A DNA stretch of 40,128 nucleotides from Deltaproteobacteria bacterium (GCA_005774545.1 VAUL01000026.1:1-40128), one strand, 5' to 3'. Positions 7,293-16,500 are shown, counted from the stretch's first letter. The notes: a model not told the origin generated them from the sequence alone. Program-made: numbers and translations.

Positions 7293-8723
7293 CTAGGGTT
7301 TCTCCGGCTCGTACTCCTTGTAGAGCGCCCGCAGGGCGAAGACGTACTTGAAGCCGCGGCTGATGACGGTCACCAGTTCGCGCAGCGGGAACTTGACCTT
7401 GTTGCGGCGCAGCGGGTTGGCGCGGAAGACGATGCCGTACAGGTCGGAGAAGTGCTGGTAGAAGCGCCGGATCGGCAGGCGCGTCGGCAGGATGGTGTGC
7501 ATGCAGTCGTAGTAGACGTACGGATCCTTGATGAAGTTGTGCTTGTGCTGCTCCCACAGCTCCGTCCCCGGCGACGGCGAGAAGACCGTGAAGGTGATCT
7601 CCGCCCCGCCGAGCTTTTTGACCTCCTTCTTGAGCGCCGCGAAGTCGTCCTCGTCGAAGTCGGGGTCGAGCATGAAGCTGGCGTGCAGGGTGATCCCCAA
7701 CTCGCGCAGGATCTCCACCGCGCGCCGGTTGGTCGCCTCGGTGGTGCGCTTGTTGAGCTTCTCCAGGCGCTCGCCGGTCATCGCCTCCAGCCCGACGTAG
7801 ACCATGCTCAGCCCGGCCTTCTTCCACAGGGCGAACAGCTCCGGATGGCGGACGATGGTGTCGCTGCGCGCCCAGCTGATGAACTTCTTCCTGATGCCGC
7901 GCGCCAGCAGCAGCTCGGCGATCCTGGTCATCCGCTCGTTGTTGATGAAGTTCTCGTCGTCGACGAAGTAGATATGGTCTTCCTGCAGCTGCGCGATCTC
8001 GTCGACCACGTCCTCGGGGGTGCGCTGCAGGTACTGGCCGCGCATGACGTGATGGACCACGCAGAACGAGCACTTGAAGGGGCAGCCGTAGGAGGTGCGG
8101 ATCGTCGCCGTGCGCGGGAAGATGGTCGGCACCCGCTTCTCGTCGCTCGCCGTCCAGACCACGAAGTAGCGGGAACGGTCGACCAGATCGCGGCGCGGCA
8201 GGGGGATCTCCTCGATCTTCGGGTAGGGGGGCGGATCGGCCTTGGCCAGCGCGGCGAACTCGGGGTCGCGCGGCGAGAGGATCGCCGGGCCGGCGTGCAG
8301 GGGGAGCCCCCCCTTGAAGCGCCGGGAGATTTCGCGGAAGGCGGTACCCCCTTCACCGCGGACGATGATGTCCATCTCCGGGATGGCGTAGTCCGCCGGC
8401 ACCACCGTGGCGTGGATGCCGCCGACCACGGTCACCGCCGCCGGCAGCGTCGCCTTGGTCAGCACCGCCAGTTCCCGCACCACGGCCGCCTGGCTGCTGA
8501 AACCGGTAAAGCCGACGATATCCGGCTGCATGGCGACCAGCTTGCGGCGCAGCCCTTCGAAGGGATCCTGCTCGAAGCTCAGGTCGATGATCGCCACCTC
8601 GTCCTCGGCGGGGATGCCGCCGGCGACGATCTCCAGCTCGAGAGGCTCGAGGTGGAGGAAGAAATCCATCAGGAACTTGGACAGGGGGAGCGGCGGATGG
8701 GGCTTGACCAGCAGGACGCGCAT
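7293..8723 (-). CDS. B12-binding domain radical SAM protein (cluster radical SAM 3)
   Basis: A 476-residue protein with an N-terminal Rossmann-like cobalamin-binding domain (start MRVLLVKPHPPLPLS, then VTVVGGIHATVVPADY and VRGEGG) and a radical SAM barrel whose [4Fe-4S] cysteines are C214, C218 and C221 in GCPFKCSFC. SPSPGTELW and the C-terminal domain are typical of the BchE/HpnP-like class B. Enzymes of this class do methylations, cyclisations or rearrangements at unactivated carbons; the substrate here is not predictable. It starts 53 bases after the AMP-ligase stop, with GAGGT 10 bases upstream of the ATG, and is the last gene of the operon. The B12 domain has no obvious DxHxxG motif, so cobalamin would bind base-off without a His ligand or not at all. 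Confidence 0.85.
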   Translation of the reverse strand: MRVLLVKPHPPLPLSKFLMDFFLHLEPLELEIVAGGIPAEDEVAIIDLSFEQDPFEGLRRKLVAMQPDIVGFTGFSSQAAVVRELAVLTKATLPAAVTVVGGIHATVVPADYAIPEMDIIVRGEGGTAFREISRRFKGGLPLHAGPAILSPRDPEFAALAKADPPPYPKIEEIPLPRRDLVDRSRYFVVWTASDEKRVPTIFPRTATIRTSYGCPFKCSFCVVHHVMRGQYLQRTPEDVVDEIAQLQEDHIYFVDDENFINNERMTRIAELLLARGIRKKFISWARSDTIVRHPELFALWKKAGLSMVYVGLEAMTGERLEKLNKRTTEATNRRAVEILRELGITLHASFMLDPDFDEDDFAALKKEVKKLGGAEITFTVFSPSPGTELWEQHKHNFIKDPYVYYDCMHTILPTRLPIRRFYQHFSDLYGIVFRANPLRRNKVKFPLRELVTVISRGFKYVFALRALYKEYEPEKP

Positions 8724-8776
8724 AGTTTTCGCTACCTCGGCTTGAGTAATTGGCGGCCGGACCGCCCGACAGGCGA

Positions 8777-10204
8777 TCAGCCGCGCTTGAGCTTGCCGCT
8801 GGCGGTCTTCTCCAGGCGGTCGACCACGACGAATTCCTTCGGTACTTTAAACTGGGTCAGGTGTCGGTAGCAATAGCGACGCAGTTCGTCAACGACGAGC
8901 TCGCCGCCGCGCGGCACGATGCGGGCGACGGGAAGTTCGCCGAAACGCGGATGCGGCACGCCGCAGACCAGCGATTCCTGCACCGCCGGATGCCGGTTGA
9001 GCACCGCCTCCACCTCCTGGGGGAAGATCTTCATCCCGGCGAAGTTGATCACCGCCTTCTCGCGGCCGACGATGAACAGGTTGCCGTCGGCATCGAGCCG
9101 CCCCAGGTCGCCGGTGGCGAACCAGCCGTCGGCACAGACCGCAGCGCGGGGCTGCCACGGTGCATAGTAGGCGTCGAACAGCCCCGGGCCGCGGATGCGG
9201 ATGGCGCCGACCCCGGCGGCATCGGGCTCGACAAGCTGCACTTCGAAACCGGGGAGCGGCCGGCCGACCGAGCCGCGCGTCTGTTCCCCGCCGGCCAGCC
9301 GCTGGAAGGGGAGCCCCACCTCGATGATGCCGTAGGCCTCGGTCAGCTCGAAGCCGAAGCGCGCCCGGAAAGCGGCGGCGACATCTTCGGGGAGCTGCAT
9401 GGCCGTCGACACCGCCATGCGCACGTCGCCAAGCGCCGCACCGTCGAGGGCGTCGCTCTGCGCCAGCAGGGCGTAGTGGAACGGCGAGGCGTAGATGAAG
9501 GTGCCGCGGCGGCGGACGATGCCGTCGAGCAGGGCCTCGGGGAAGCGCCGGGCGCACAGGACGATGGTCGCCCCGCGCCGCAGAAAGAGCAGGATCGTCA
9601 CGACGAAGTGGTAGCTCATGGAGAGCACCCACAGGACCGTGTCGGCGCGGGTGATCCGCAGCCCCTGGTCGGCGGCGTCGGTGCGCTCGAGGATCGCCCG
9701 GTGGGAGAGCACCACCCCCTTGCTCGCCCCGGTGGTCCCGGAACTGAAGCGGATGAAGGCCGGCTCGACGCCGGCGAACCCGGCCGGAGGCGCGGCGGCG
9801 CCCGCCGGGCGATCCAGCAGGAAGGCCCGGCGCAGAACCCCCTGGCCGAACGGCTCCCCCGCCGCGGCCAGGGACGCCTCGGCGAGCACGACGTCGAGGC
9901 CGATGCCGGCGACGACCGCGGCCCGCTCGTCCGGGGTCTGCTCGGGAGCCACCGGCACCACGACGGCATCCAGCGCCAGGACGGCCAGGCTGACCACGAC
10001 GTAGTCGCCGCTGTCCTCGGCCAGGAGCCCGACCCGGCAGCAGGGCCCGACCCCCGCCAGCCGCAGTTCGTCGGCCAGCCGCTGCGCCGCGGCCAGCAGG
10101 TCGCCGTACGTCAGGAGTTCATCGCCGTCGATGATCGCCGGCTTGGCGGGGATGTCCGCCGTCTCCCGGCGGATGGCCGCGAACACGTTGACCGCGGCCG
10201 TCAC
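8777..10204 (-). CDS. AMP-dependent acyl/aryl ligase (ANL superfamily)
   Basis: A 475-residue adenylating enzyme with the ANL core motifs: phosphate-binding SSGTTGASKGVV, the A5-like LTEAYGIIEVG, A7 GWFATGDLGRLDADG, and the catalytic lysine in TASGKLKR almost at the C terminus. It would activate a carboxylic acid as acyl-AMP and load CoA or an ACP. In aryl polyene systems the ligase ApeH loads a hydroxybenzoate or hydroxycinnamate starter on an ACP, and this gene is the best counterpart here, but substrate specificity cannot be read from sequence alone. The start codon is GTG, overlapping the stop of the FAD oxidoreductase gene (GTGA). Confidence 0.85.
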   Translation of the reverse strand: MTAAVNVFAAIRRETADIPAKPAIIDGDELLTYGDLLAAAQRLADELRLAGVGPCCRVGLLAEDSGDYVVVSLAVLALDAVVVPVAPEQTPDERAAVVAGIGLDVVLAEASLAAAGEPFGQGVLRRAFLLDRPAGAAAPPAGFAGVEPAFIRFSSGTTGASKGVVLSHRAILERTDAADQGLRITRADTVLWVLSMSYHFVVTILLFLRRGATIVLCARRFPEALLDGIVRRRGTFIYASPFHYALLAQSDALDGAALGDVRMAVSTAMQLPEDVAAAFRARFGFELTEAYGIIEVGLPFQRLAGGEQTRGSVGRPLPGFEVQLVEPDAAGVGAIRIRGPGLFDAYYAPWQPRAAVCADGWFATGDLGRLDADGNLFIVGREKAVINFAGMKIFPQEVEAVLNRHPAVQESLVCGVPHPRFGELPVARIVPRGGELVVDELRRYCYRHLTQFKVPKEFVVVDRLEKTASGKLKRG

Positions 10205-11376
10205 GGGCGCAGCTCCGCGGGGTAGCCGCCGCGGGCGGCGCGAAAAGCCGCGGCGCGGCCGGCCTGGGCGCCGAGGGCCAGGCAGCAGCCGATGACTCGG
10301 GTCGAGGCCAGCGCCTCGCGGGACACCGAGATGTTGCGGCCGGCACAGAGCAGGTTGGTGAAGCCGCGCACCGTCAGGCAGCGCAGCGGGATCTCGTAGC
10401 AGTCGCCGTCCGGCCCGTAGCGGTAGACCGTCCCGCGCTCCCGCTCCCAGGACTCCATCGGCCAGGCGTTGCGCACTACGCCGTCGGGGAACTTGCGGGC
10501 CGCGAGGATGTCGTCCGCGGTCAGCCGGTAGTCGCCGGCGATCCGCCGCCCTTCGCGAGCGAGGACCCGCGGCGACCGGGCGACGACCGTCGCCCCCCGG
10601 AACGCCGGCAGCGCGCTCGCCAGGTAGTCGCCGAGCAGTTGGGCGACGCCGCCGGGATCGGCATCGTCCAGGGCGCTGAGCTTGCAGTCGCCGGTGCCGG
10701 GACCGTCGCCGGGGAGGAAGGTGGTAAAGCGCAGGAGCGGCGGCAGCGCCCCTTCCGCCACCCCGCGGGCGCAGGCGAACGGTACCTGCAGGGCGAGGTC
10801 GCCAGGCGGCCCGGCCAGCCCGGCGAAGCGGACGGTGAAGCCGCCGAGCTGGCGCTCGCCGGGCGGGGCCAGCTCGTACTCGGCCCCGGCCATCACGGCG
10901 ACGCCGCCGTCGCCGCTGGCATCGATCACCGTCGCCGGGGCAAAGGTCACGGGGCCGTCCGGCCCCAGCGCCGTGACCGATTGCACGCTCGCGCCGCTGA
11001 CGGTCACGGTCTGGACCGCATGCCGGCGCAACACGGTCAGACGCGGTTCGCCGGCGCAGTAGGGCGTCAGCAGACGATCGAAATCGCCGGCTCCGAGCGG
11101 CTGCAGCCAGACCCGGCCGACGCGCTCCGGCCGCGTGCCGAGCCGGGCCGCCAGCTCCGCCGGGAACCCGTCGTTGAGCGGCGGGCCGGCGGTGGCGCCG
11201 TCGTTGCGGTAGAGGCCGCAGATGCGGCGGAACAGGCCGAGCTGACCGATGCCGCCGAGCACGGCCTCGCGCTCGAGCAGCACGGTTTCGGCGCCGGCGC
11301 GCGCAGCGGCGATGGCGGCGGCCGCCCCGGCCGCCCCGCCGCCGGCCACCAGCACGGCGCAGCTCCGGGCGGTCAT
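10201..11376 (-). CDS. FAD-dependent oxidoreductase (FAD_oxidored type)
   Basis: A 391-residue flavoprotein. The N-terminal dinucleotide fold has VAGGGAAGAAAAIAAARAG and an acidic strand end (LLEREAVLGG). The middle has DASGDGGVAVMAGA and the C-terminal FAD contact region has NLLCAGRNISVSREALAS followed by RVIGCCLALGAQAG, which is the pattern of the PF12831-type family. It probably oxidises or reduces C-C or C-O bonds of the acyl product; the substrate is unknown. It is coupled on both sides: its ATG overlaps the acyltransferase stop (ATGA) and its stop overlaps the ligase GTG. A halogenase or geranylgeranyl-reductase-like role cannot be excluded. Confidence 0.8.
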   Translation of the reverse strand: MTARSCAVLVAGGGAAGAAAAIAAARAGAETVLLEREAVLGGIGQLGLFRRICGLYRNDGATAGPPLNDGFPAELAARLGTRPERVGRVWLQPLGAGDFDRLLTPYCAGEPRLTVLRRHAVQTVTVSGASVQSVTALGPDGPVTFAPATVIDASGDGGVAVMAGAEYELAPPGERQLGGFTVRFAGLAGPPGDLALQVPFACARGVAEGALPPLLRFTTFLPGDGPGTGDCKLSALDDADPGGVAQLLGDYLASALPAFRGATVVARSPRVLAREGRRIAGDYRLTADDILAARKFPDGVVRNAWPMESWERERGTVYRYGPDGDCYEIPLRCLTVRGFTNLLCAGRNISVSREALASTRVIGCCLALGAQAGRAAAFRAARGGYPAELRP

Positions 11377-12677
11377 GCCGCCCCCCCGGTCAGTTCGGCG
11401 CCGATGCCGTGCTCGACCAGATCGGCCTCGGCCTCGCTGAGCAGCCCGTCCAGGTAGGCCATGGTCAGGTTCAGGCGGCCGTTGAAGCTGTTGCAGAAGA
11501 AGCCGATCCCCGGCGGCACCGGCACCCGCGGCATGTGGAACAGGTTCTCCGCCGGCGTCCCCATGAAGGTGGCGGCGCGGTAGCCGCTGCGCCCGAGGTG
11601 GGCGAAGGCGAAGCTGGCCATCTTCCCCTCCAGGGGGAGGTAGAGCAGCCGGCCGAGCGCGGGGAGCGGGGCGATGCGCATCAGCAGGCTGGCCCGCGCC
11701 AGGTCGGCCGGGAAACCGCTCTTGATCTGCTCGTACATCTGGATCTTGATGGCGTCGATCAGCCCGGGCAGGTCGGCGCCGAGCGCCGCCGGCAGCTGGT
11801 AGAAAAGGTAGGAGACGTGATTGAAGAAGAGCTCCTGCAGCGGCTCCCGCCCCGGACGCAGATCGACCGTCACCGGCACCAGGTAGCTGCTCCCGGCGGT
11901 GCCGCGCGCCAGATGGAGGGCATGCATGCTCCTGGTGACCACCGCCAGCAGGAAGGGGGATTCCATCAGGTAGCCCGCCTCCCGGTAGGCGCGCTCGGTG
12001 ACGGCGGCGCTCTCCGCGGGCGTGCAGCTGATCAGCCGGTAGCGGTAGGCGCGGCCGGTCCCCGCCGGCAGCGGCAGCGCCCGCGGGGCGTTCCCGGCCA
12101 GGGCGATGATCCGCCGGTTGACGTTGCGCCCGGCGCGGAACTTCTCCCCCCAGCGGGTCAGCTCGGCCGACGAGGCGAAGAGCGGCGCCTCCGGCAGGGG
12201 CTCGCCGTCGAGGCTCCGGGACAACAGGTCGAGGAGCGCCTCGGCGCCGCGCGCGTCGAGCAGGCGGTGGTCGAACGCCAGCGCCAGGGCGCTGCGGTCG
12301 CCGGCGGTGAAGAGATGGAACGCCAGGTGCTCGGCATCGGCCGGGAACGGGCGGTTGGCGGTCTGCGCGCAGGCCTCCGCCAGGCCGCCGGCGCCGAGCG
12401 GCGTGATCTGCAGCAGATCGCGGGGGCGGGCGCGGCTGGGAATCTTCCAGTAGGGGGCCAGCTTCCAGTCGCGGGCCACGGTCCCGCACAGGACCGGGTA
12501 ACGCTCGCGCAGCCGGGCGAGCGCGGCGCGCAGGCGTTCCTCGTCGGGACGCCCGGCCAGGGGGAGGACGATCTGCGACATGTTGCCGGCGCAGGTCGCC
12601 CGCTTCATCAGCTGGTCGAGGGTGTTGATGACCCAGTCGGACCCGCTCAGGTAGCGCTTGCGCCGCGAGTGGAGCAT
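11373..12677 (-). CDS. HxxxD-type acyltransferase (condensation-domain/wax-synthase-like fold)
   Basis: A 434-residue protein related to the condensation/WS-DGAT/alcohol acetyltransferase superfamily. The catalytic HxxxD is H137-x3-D141 (FDHRLLDARG), and the C-terminal half has RLNLTMAYLDGLLSE, like the DFG-side strand of these enzymes. Such enzymes transfer an acyl chain from CoA or a carrier protein to an alcohol or amine. It sits 13 bases downstream of an ACP gene, so it may take the finished chain from that ACP to make an ester. It has no signal peptide or clear membrane segment. The acceptor is unknown. Confidence 0.75.
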   Translation of the reverse strand: MLHSRRKRYLSGSDWVINTLDQLMKRATCAGNMSQIVLPLAGRPDEERLRAALARLRERYPVLCGTVARDWKLAPYWKIPSRARPRDLLQITPLGAGGLAEACAQTANRPFPADAEHLAFHLFTAGDRSALALAFDHRLLDARGAEALLDLLSRSLDGEPLPEAPLFASSAELTRWGEKFRAGRNVNRRIIALAGNAPRALPLPAGTGRAYRYRLISCTPAESAAVTERAYREAGYLMESPFLLAVVTRSMHALHLARGTAGSSYLVPVTVDLRPGREPLQELFFNHVSYLFYQLPAALGADLPGLIDAIKIQMYEQIKSGFPADLARASLLMRIAPLPALGRLLYLPLEGKMASFAFAHLGRSGYRAATFMGTPAENLFHMPRVPVPPGIGFFCNSFNGRLNLTMAYLDGLLSEAEADLVEHGIGAELTGGAA

Positions 12678-12690
12678 GACCGGGCCGGGC

Positions 12691-12933
12691 TCATTGCCTC
12701 CCGGCGATGTAGGCCGCCAGGGAGCGGACGTTTTCGAAGTCCTTGCGGGTCAGGTCGGCGGCGATCAGCTGCAGGTTGAAGCTCTTCTCGATGAACACCA
12801 GGATTTCGACGAAGCCGAGGGAGTCGATCCCCAGGTCGTGGAACGGCCGGTCCGCGGCGATCTCTTCCGGCAGCCGGCCGGTGATGGCGGCGATCCCCTC
12901 GATCAGCTTGTTTTCGATCTCGTGAACGGTCAT
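12691..12933 (-). CDS. Acyl carrier protein (80 aa)
   Basis: A small acidic ACP with the phosphopantetheine attachment serine S38 in the motif LGIDSLGFVE. Helix II continues as ILVFIEKSFN, a slightly more hydrophobic interface than housekeeping AcpP. It carries the growing chain or the starter as a thioester. It is placed between the Cys-less KS-like gene and the HxxxD acyltransferase, which suggests a link to the KS/KS-like pair at 12974-15201. A ribosome binding site GAGGG lies 4 bases before the ATG. It is one of three distinct ACPs in the operon. Confidence 0.9.
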   Translation of the reverse strand: MTVHEIENKLIEGIAAITGRLPEEIAADRPFHDLGIDSLGFVEILVFIEKSFNLQLIAADLTRKDFENVRSLAAYIAGRQ

Positions 12934-12973
12934 GCGTCCCTCGTCAGATGATGGATTCCCCGGGGCGGCGGGA

Positions 12974-14026
12974 TCACCCGGCCCGAAGGCAGGTGATCGC
13001 CCAGTCGCCGCCGCAGTCCAGGGCCAGGCTGTGCACCGTCGCCAGGCGTGCCGGGGCGGTGGCGGCAACGACCGGCAGGGCGTGAGGGTTGTCGGGCACC
13101 GGCGCGGCGAACCGCACCTGGCGGCGCAGCATCAGCACCCCGGCGGCCAGGGTGAAGGCGCCGCCGGTCAGCATGCTGCCGGCCAGCGGCGCATAGCCGG
13201 CGACCGGGACGCCGCAATTCAGGGCGGGGAGGTAGCCCGAGGCGTCGGGGAGCAGGCCGTCGGCTTCGGTCAGGAGCAGGTCCGCCGTCCCGGCCGGCGG
13301 CGCGCCGCAGCCGATGTGCACGGCATCGATCCGGCAGCCGGAGGCGCCGGCCGCCGCGCCGCCGAGCAGGAGGAAGACCGCCCCCTCGCCGGGGACCGGG
13401 CCCGGGCCGCCGCAGGCGAAGGGGCGGATGCGGCCGTCGGCGGCGCTCCCGAGCTTTTCGGCGGCGAGGTAGCCGAGCACGTCGCCGTACTGCTCGGCCA
13501 TGCCGACCAGGACATGGTCGCAGCTGCCCTGGGCGAGCCAGCAGCCCGCCAGGCGCAGCGCCTCCTGGAAGGCGAAGCTGAAGCGGGTCACGGTCAGGGT
13601 CGGCCCCTGCAGGCCGAGGGACGAAGCCACGTAGGAGGCGGCCGCATTGTGCACCGAATGGGAAAAGGCGGTCGGCGACGCGGCGGCGTCGCCGTAGTCG
13701 AGAACCCCGTCGAGAAACTCGAAGGTCGTGACGTGCGGGCCGAGCGCCGTCGCCAGGACGAGCCCCACCCGGCCGGCCGCGCCGGGCTCGAGACCGGCAT
13801 CGGCCAGGGCTCCGGCCGCCGCCAGCACTGCCATCTTGCTCAGCTTGTCGGCGCGGCGCAGCTTGCGCAGCAGGGTCTTGTCGGGGACGGCGTCGAAATC
13901 GACCAGGTAGGCCGCGCGCCCGGCGGCGGTCGGCGCCGGCGCCCGCCAGCCGGCGCGCAGCGCCCCCTCCCAGGCGTCGGCGCCAAAGCCCGGCGCCCCG
14001 ATCAGTCCCAGGCCGCGGATCAGCAT
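12974..14026 (-). CDS. Ketosynthase-like protein without active-site Cys (chain-length-factor-like)
   Basis: A 350-residue thiolase-fold KS homologue (RGLGLIGAPGFG at the start, AFSHSVHNAAASYVASSLGL in the middle). The nucleophile-elbow cysteine is missing: the site reads VTRFSFAFQEAL instead of xACSSG. The two catalytic histidine motifs are lost too, with PVAGYAPLAGS where KGYxGHTLGAAG is expected. It therefore cannot condense and is best read as a structural, chain-length-determining partner of the KS encoded immediately upstream, whose reading frame it overlaps by 7 bases. GGGAGGT just before the ATG at 14026 supports this start over a longer in-frame ORF reaching 14185. Confidence 0.8.
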   Translation of the reverse strand: MLIRGLGLIGAPGFGADAWEGALRAGWRAPAPTAAGRAAYLVDFDAVPDKTLLRKLRRADKLSKMAVLAAAGALADAGLEPGAAGRVGLVLATALGPHVTTFEFLDGVLDYGDAAASPTAFSHSVHNAAASYVASSLGLQGPTLTVTRFSFAFQEALRLAGCWLAQGSCDHVLVGMAEQYGDVLGYLAAEKLGSAADGRIRPFACGGPGPVPGEGAVFLLLGGAAAGASGCRIDAVHIGCGAPPAGTADLLLTEADGLLPDASGYLPALNCGVPVAGYAPLAGSMLTGGAFTLAAGVLMLRRQVRFAAPVPDNPHALPVVAATAPARLATVHSLALDCGGDWAITCLRAG

Positions 14027-15201
14027 GGCGCCACCTCCCGGCCGATGACCAGGGCGGCATTGTTGCCGCCGAAGGCCAGCGAGGTCGATACGGCATAGCG
14101 GCCGGAGACCGGCGTGCGCGCCGTGACCGGCGCCAGGGGGATCGCCTCGTCGCGGCAGGCGAAGCCGGCGCTGGCCGGGATCCACCCGGCGCGCAGCGCC
14201 GCGGCGGTCAGCACCGCCTCGATGCCGCCGGCGGCGCCGAGGGTGTGGCCGGTGTAGCCCTTGGTGGAGAGCACCTTGACGGCCGGGCCGAACAGCTCGG
14301 CCAACACCGTCCCCTCCACCAGGTCGTTATCGTGGGTGCCGGTGCCGTGGGCGTTGACGAAGGCCACCTCCGCCGGGGTGATGGCGGCCTCGGCCAGCGC
14401 GGTCCGCAGCGCCGCCCGCAGGCCGACCCCGTCGGGGCTGGGGGCGGTCAGGTGATAGGCATCGCCCTGCGCGCCAAAGCCGGCGACGCTCAGCTCCGCG
14501 GCCACCCCGCGGCGACGGGCGCTCTCGGGCGTTTCGATGACCAGCAGGCCGGCCCCCTCCCCCAGGTTGAGCCCTTTGCGTTCGCGATCGAACGGCGCGC
14601 ACAGGCCGGGGTTGACGATCCCCAGGGAGTGGAAGCCGCACAGCGGGATGTGGCTGAGTTCGTCGGCGCCGCCGGCGATGACCAGGTCGCACAGGCCGCC
14701 CTTGAGCCAGGCCAGGGCGACGCCGACGGCATCGGTCCCCGACGAACAGGCGTTGACCACGGTCAGCGCCGGGCCGCGCGCGCCGATGCGACGCGCCACG
14801 CACTGCGCCAGGTTCCCCTTGAGGAAGCGCTCGGCGGCCGCCAGCGGCGCGGTGCCGGTCTCGCGGTAGCGCTTGTAGAACTGCAGGTCGTTGAGCTGGC
14901 TGGCCACGGTGGTGCCGATGCACACGCCAACGCGCAGACTGCCGGCCTCGCCCAGCCGGGCCTCGGCCAGCGCCTCGGCAAGGGCCGCCAAGGTCAGCGC
15001 CAGGGTGCGCTGGCCGGGGAGCGCATCGGCCCCCGGGAGTGCCGGGACCTCGAAAACCGGGACGGCGAGGGTGGTGGGGAAGAGCGTCACCGGGCCGGCG
15101 CGGCGCTCCCCGCGCTCCAGGGAGGCGAGGGTCGCCGGCAGGGAGCCCCCGGCGGCGGAGATCAGACCGAGGCCGGTGATGAGCGCAGCGGCGCCGCCCA
15201 T
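14020..15201 (-). CDS. Beta-ketoacyl-ACP synthase, catalytic (KS paired with the Cys-less partner)
   Basis: A 393-residue FabF-like ketosynthase with the complete catalytic triad: C152 in VVNACSSGTDAVG, the first histidine in NAHGTGTHDND and the second in KGYTGHTLGAAGG. The Gly-rich C terminus SLAFGGNNAALV is also normal. It performs decarboxylative Claisen condensation with malonyl-ACP. The overlap with the downstream Cys-less homologue suggests a KS:CLF heterodimer like ApeO:ApeC in aryl polyene synthesis or KS-alpha/KS-beta in classical type II PKS. It starts 4 bases after the deacetylase stop. Confidence 0.9.
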   Translation of the reverse strand: MGGAAALITGLGLISAAGGSLPATLASLERGERRAGPVTLFPTTLAVPVFEVPALPGADALPGQRTLALTLAALAEALAEARLGEAGSLRVGVCIGTTVASQLNDLQFYKRYRETGTAPLAAAERFLKGNLAQCVARRIGARGPALTVVNACSSGTDAVGVALAWLKGGLCDLVIAGGADELSHIPLCGFHSLGIVNPGLCAPFDRERKGLNLGEGAGLLVIETPESARRRGVAAELSVAGFGAQGDAYHLTAPSPDGVGLRAALRTALAEAAITPAEVAFVNAHGTGTHDNDLVEGTVLAELFGPAVKVLSTKGYTGHTLGAAGGIEAVLTAAALRAGWIPASAGFACRDEAIPLAPVTARTPVSGRYAVSTSLAFGGNNAALVIGREVAPC

Positions 15202-15205
15202 GGCG

Positions 15206-16204
15206 TCAGGGCCTCGCCAACGCCGGCACGCCGAGCAGGTCGAGCCCCTGGTCGACGGTGACGATGCGCATCTGCGGGTAGCGCTCGCGGATATAGGCGA
15301 GCAGCCGGGTCAGTTGGGCGGGCTTGTCGTACATGACGTCGTCGAATTTCGCCGTCGCGCCGCTGACGGCGCCGGTCACCACGTCTCCGGGGCGCGGCCG
15401 GCCGGAGAGCGGCACGTAGTAGATCGAGGTTCCGTACAGCGGAAACCAGTGGCTCACGGTGAAGCGCCCTGTGGCGCCGGACGGGGTGAAGCGCAGCGTC
15501 TCGCCGCGGAGGAACTCGCCGCGCGCCGCCGCCAGCCGGAGCTTGGCGTTGACCTCGTGAAGGTAGAAGATCAGCCAGCTGCGCTCGGCGAACGCCTGGT
15601 CGACGAGGCGCTCCATCGCCCCGCTGTCGTGCTTCAGGGGGAACGACTTGAGGAGGGTGCGGTCGGCAACCCCGCGATTGAAGTCGCGGCCGCCCCCCCG
15701 CGCCGCGCGGTAGTGCCGCCCGGCGATCTCGCGCACCACCGCATCGTTGCCGTTGTAGGGGTACACCAAGTTCGCGACCGGGACCCCGAGCGCCTCCAGT
15801 TCCTGCTTCGAGCGTGCCAGTTCGGCGTCGATTGCCGCCGGCTCCAGAGTCGTCAGCCGCGGATGGGAGACGGTGTGGCTCATGATCTCCCACCCCGCTC
15901 CGGCAAGTTCGCGGATCTGGGCGGCGGACAGGTACTCCGGCGTGCCGATCCGGTCGACGGTCACCGCCGTGCTGGCGACCGCCCCCTGGGCGGCGAAGAG
16001 CGGCTGCGCCACCAGCAGATCCGTGTCGTTGCCGTCATCGAAGACAAAGGAAACCAGCGGGGGCGGCGCCTCCGCCGGCAGCACGGCGGCAGGCCCCGGA
16101 ACGGCGCCGCAAGCGGCGAGCAGCAGCGCCGGCAGCAGCCATGTCAGCAGAATCGGAAACCGGTCAGGACCTGGCCGGGCGGTTTTCAAGGATGAATTCC
16201 GCAA
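15206..16204 (-). CDS. Polysaccharide deacetylase (NodB-type) lipoprotein
   Basis: The protein has up to 332 residues and is NodB-homologous, a carbohydrate esterase 4 relative. A lipoprotein signal (LLPALLLAAC, lipid-modified C32) is followed by the metal and base aspartates in FVFDDGND (D56/D57) and the metal histidines in MSHTVSH (H110, H114). VYPYNGNDA and the late YLHEV complete the pattern. The family removes N- or O-acetyl groups from sugars, so in this operon it may trim the glycan added by the glycosyltransferase, at the membrane. The start is uncertain: TTG at 16204 overlaps the ACP gene by 41 bases, TTG at 16189 is an alternative, and no strong ribosome binding site marks either. 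Confidence 0.8.
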   Translation of the reverse strand: MRNSSLKTARPGPDRFPILLTWLLPALLLAACGAVPGPAAVLPAEAPPPLVSFVFDDGNDTDLLVAQPLFAAQGAVASTAVTVDRIGTPEYLSAAQIRELAGAGWEIMSHTVSHPRLTTLEPAAIDAELARSKQELEALGVPVANLVYPYNGNDAVVREIAGRHYRAARGGGRDFNRGVADRTLLKSFPLKHDSGAMERLVDQAFAERSWLIFYLHEVNAKLRLAAARGEFLRGETLRFTPSGATGRFTVSHWFPLYGTSIYYVPLSGRPRPGDVVTGAVSGATAKFDDVMYDKPAQLTRLLAYIRERYPQMRIVTVDQGLDLLGVPALARP

Positions 16205-16448
16205 TGGTATTGATCGAGTAGAAGATCTCCCGGCCCTGCTCCATGTTCTTCACTTCGATGCCGAAATTGCGCTGCAGCAGGACGACGATCTCCACCGCGT
16301 CGAGGGAATCGAGTCCGAGGCCTTCGCCGAACAGGACTTCGTTGTCGCCGATCTCCTCCGGGTTCACGTCCTCCAGGCCGAGATCCTTGACGATCATCTC
16401 CTTGAGGGCCTTGCGGATCTCCGCCAGGGCCTGCTCCCTGTTTTCCAT
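16164..16448 (-). CDS. Acyl carrier protein (94 aa)
   Basis: An ACP with attachment serine S48 in LGLDSLDAVE and a longer N-terminal helix than standard ACPs. The recognition helix reads IVVLLQRNFG. AGGAG lies 7 bases before the ATG, a strong ribosome binding site that fits the high level normally required for an ACP. It is 52 bases downstream of the LPLAT acyltransferase gene. In aryl polyene clusters two ACPs (ApeE, ApeF) split the starter-loading and chain-extension roles; which one this is cannot be decided from sequence. Confidence 0.9.
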   Translation of the reverse strand: MENREQALAEIRKALKEMIVKDLGLEDVNPEEIGDNEVLFGEGLGLDSLDAVEIVVLLQRNFGIEVKNMEQGREIFYSINTIAEFILENRPARS

Positions 16449-16500
16449 AAAACTGTCTCCTCCATGGGGTCGACGCCACGCCCGGACGGGCGAAACGGCA

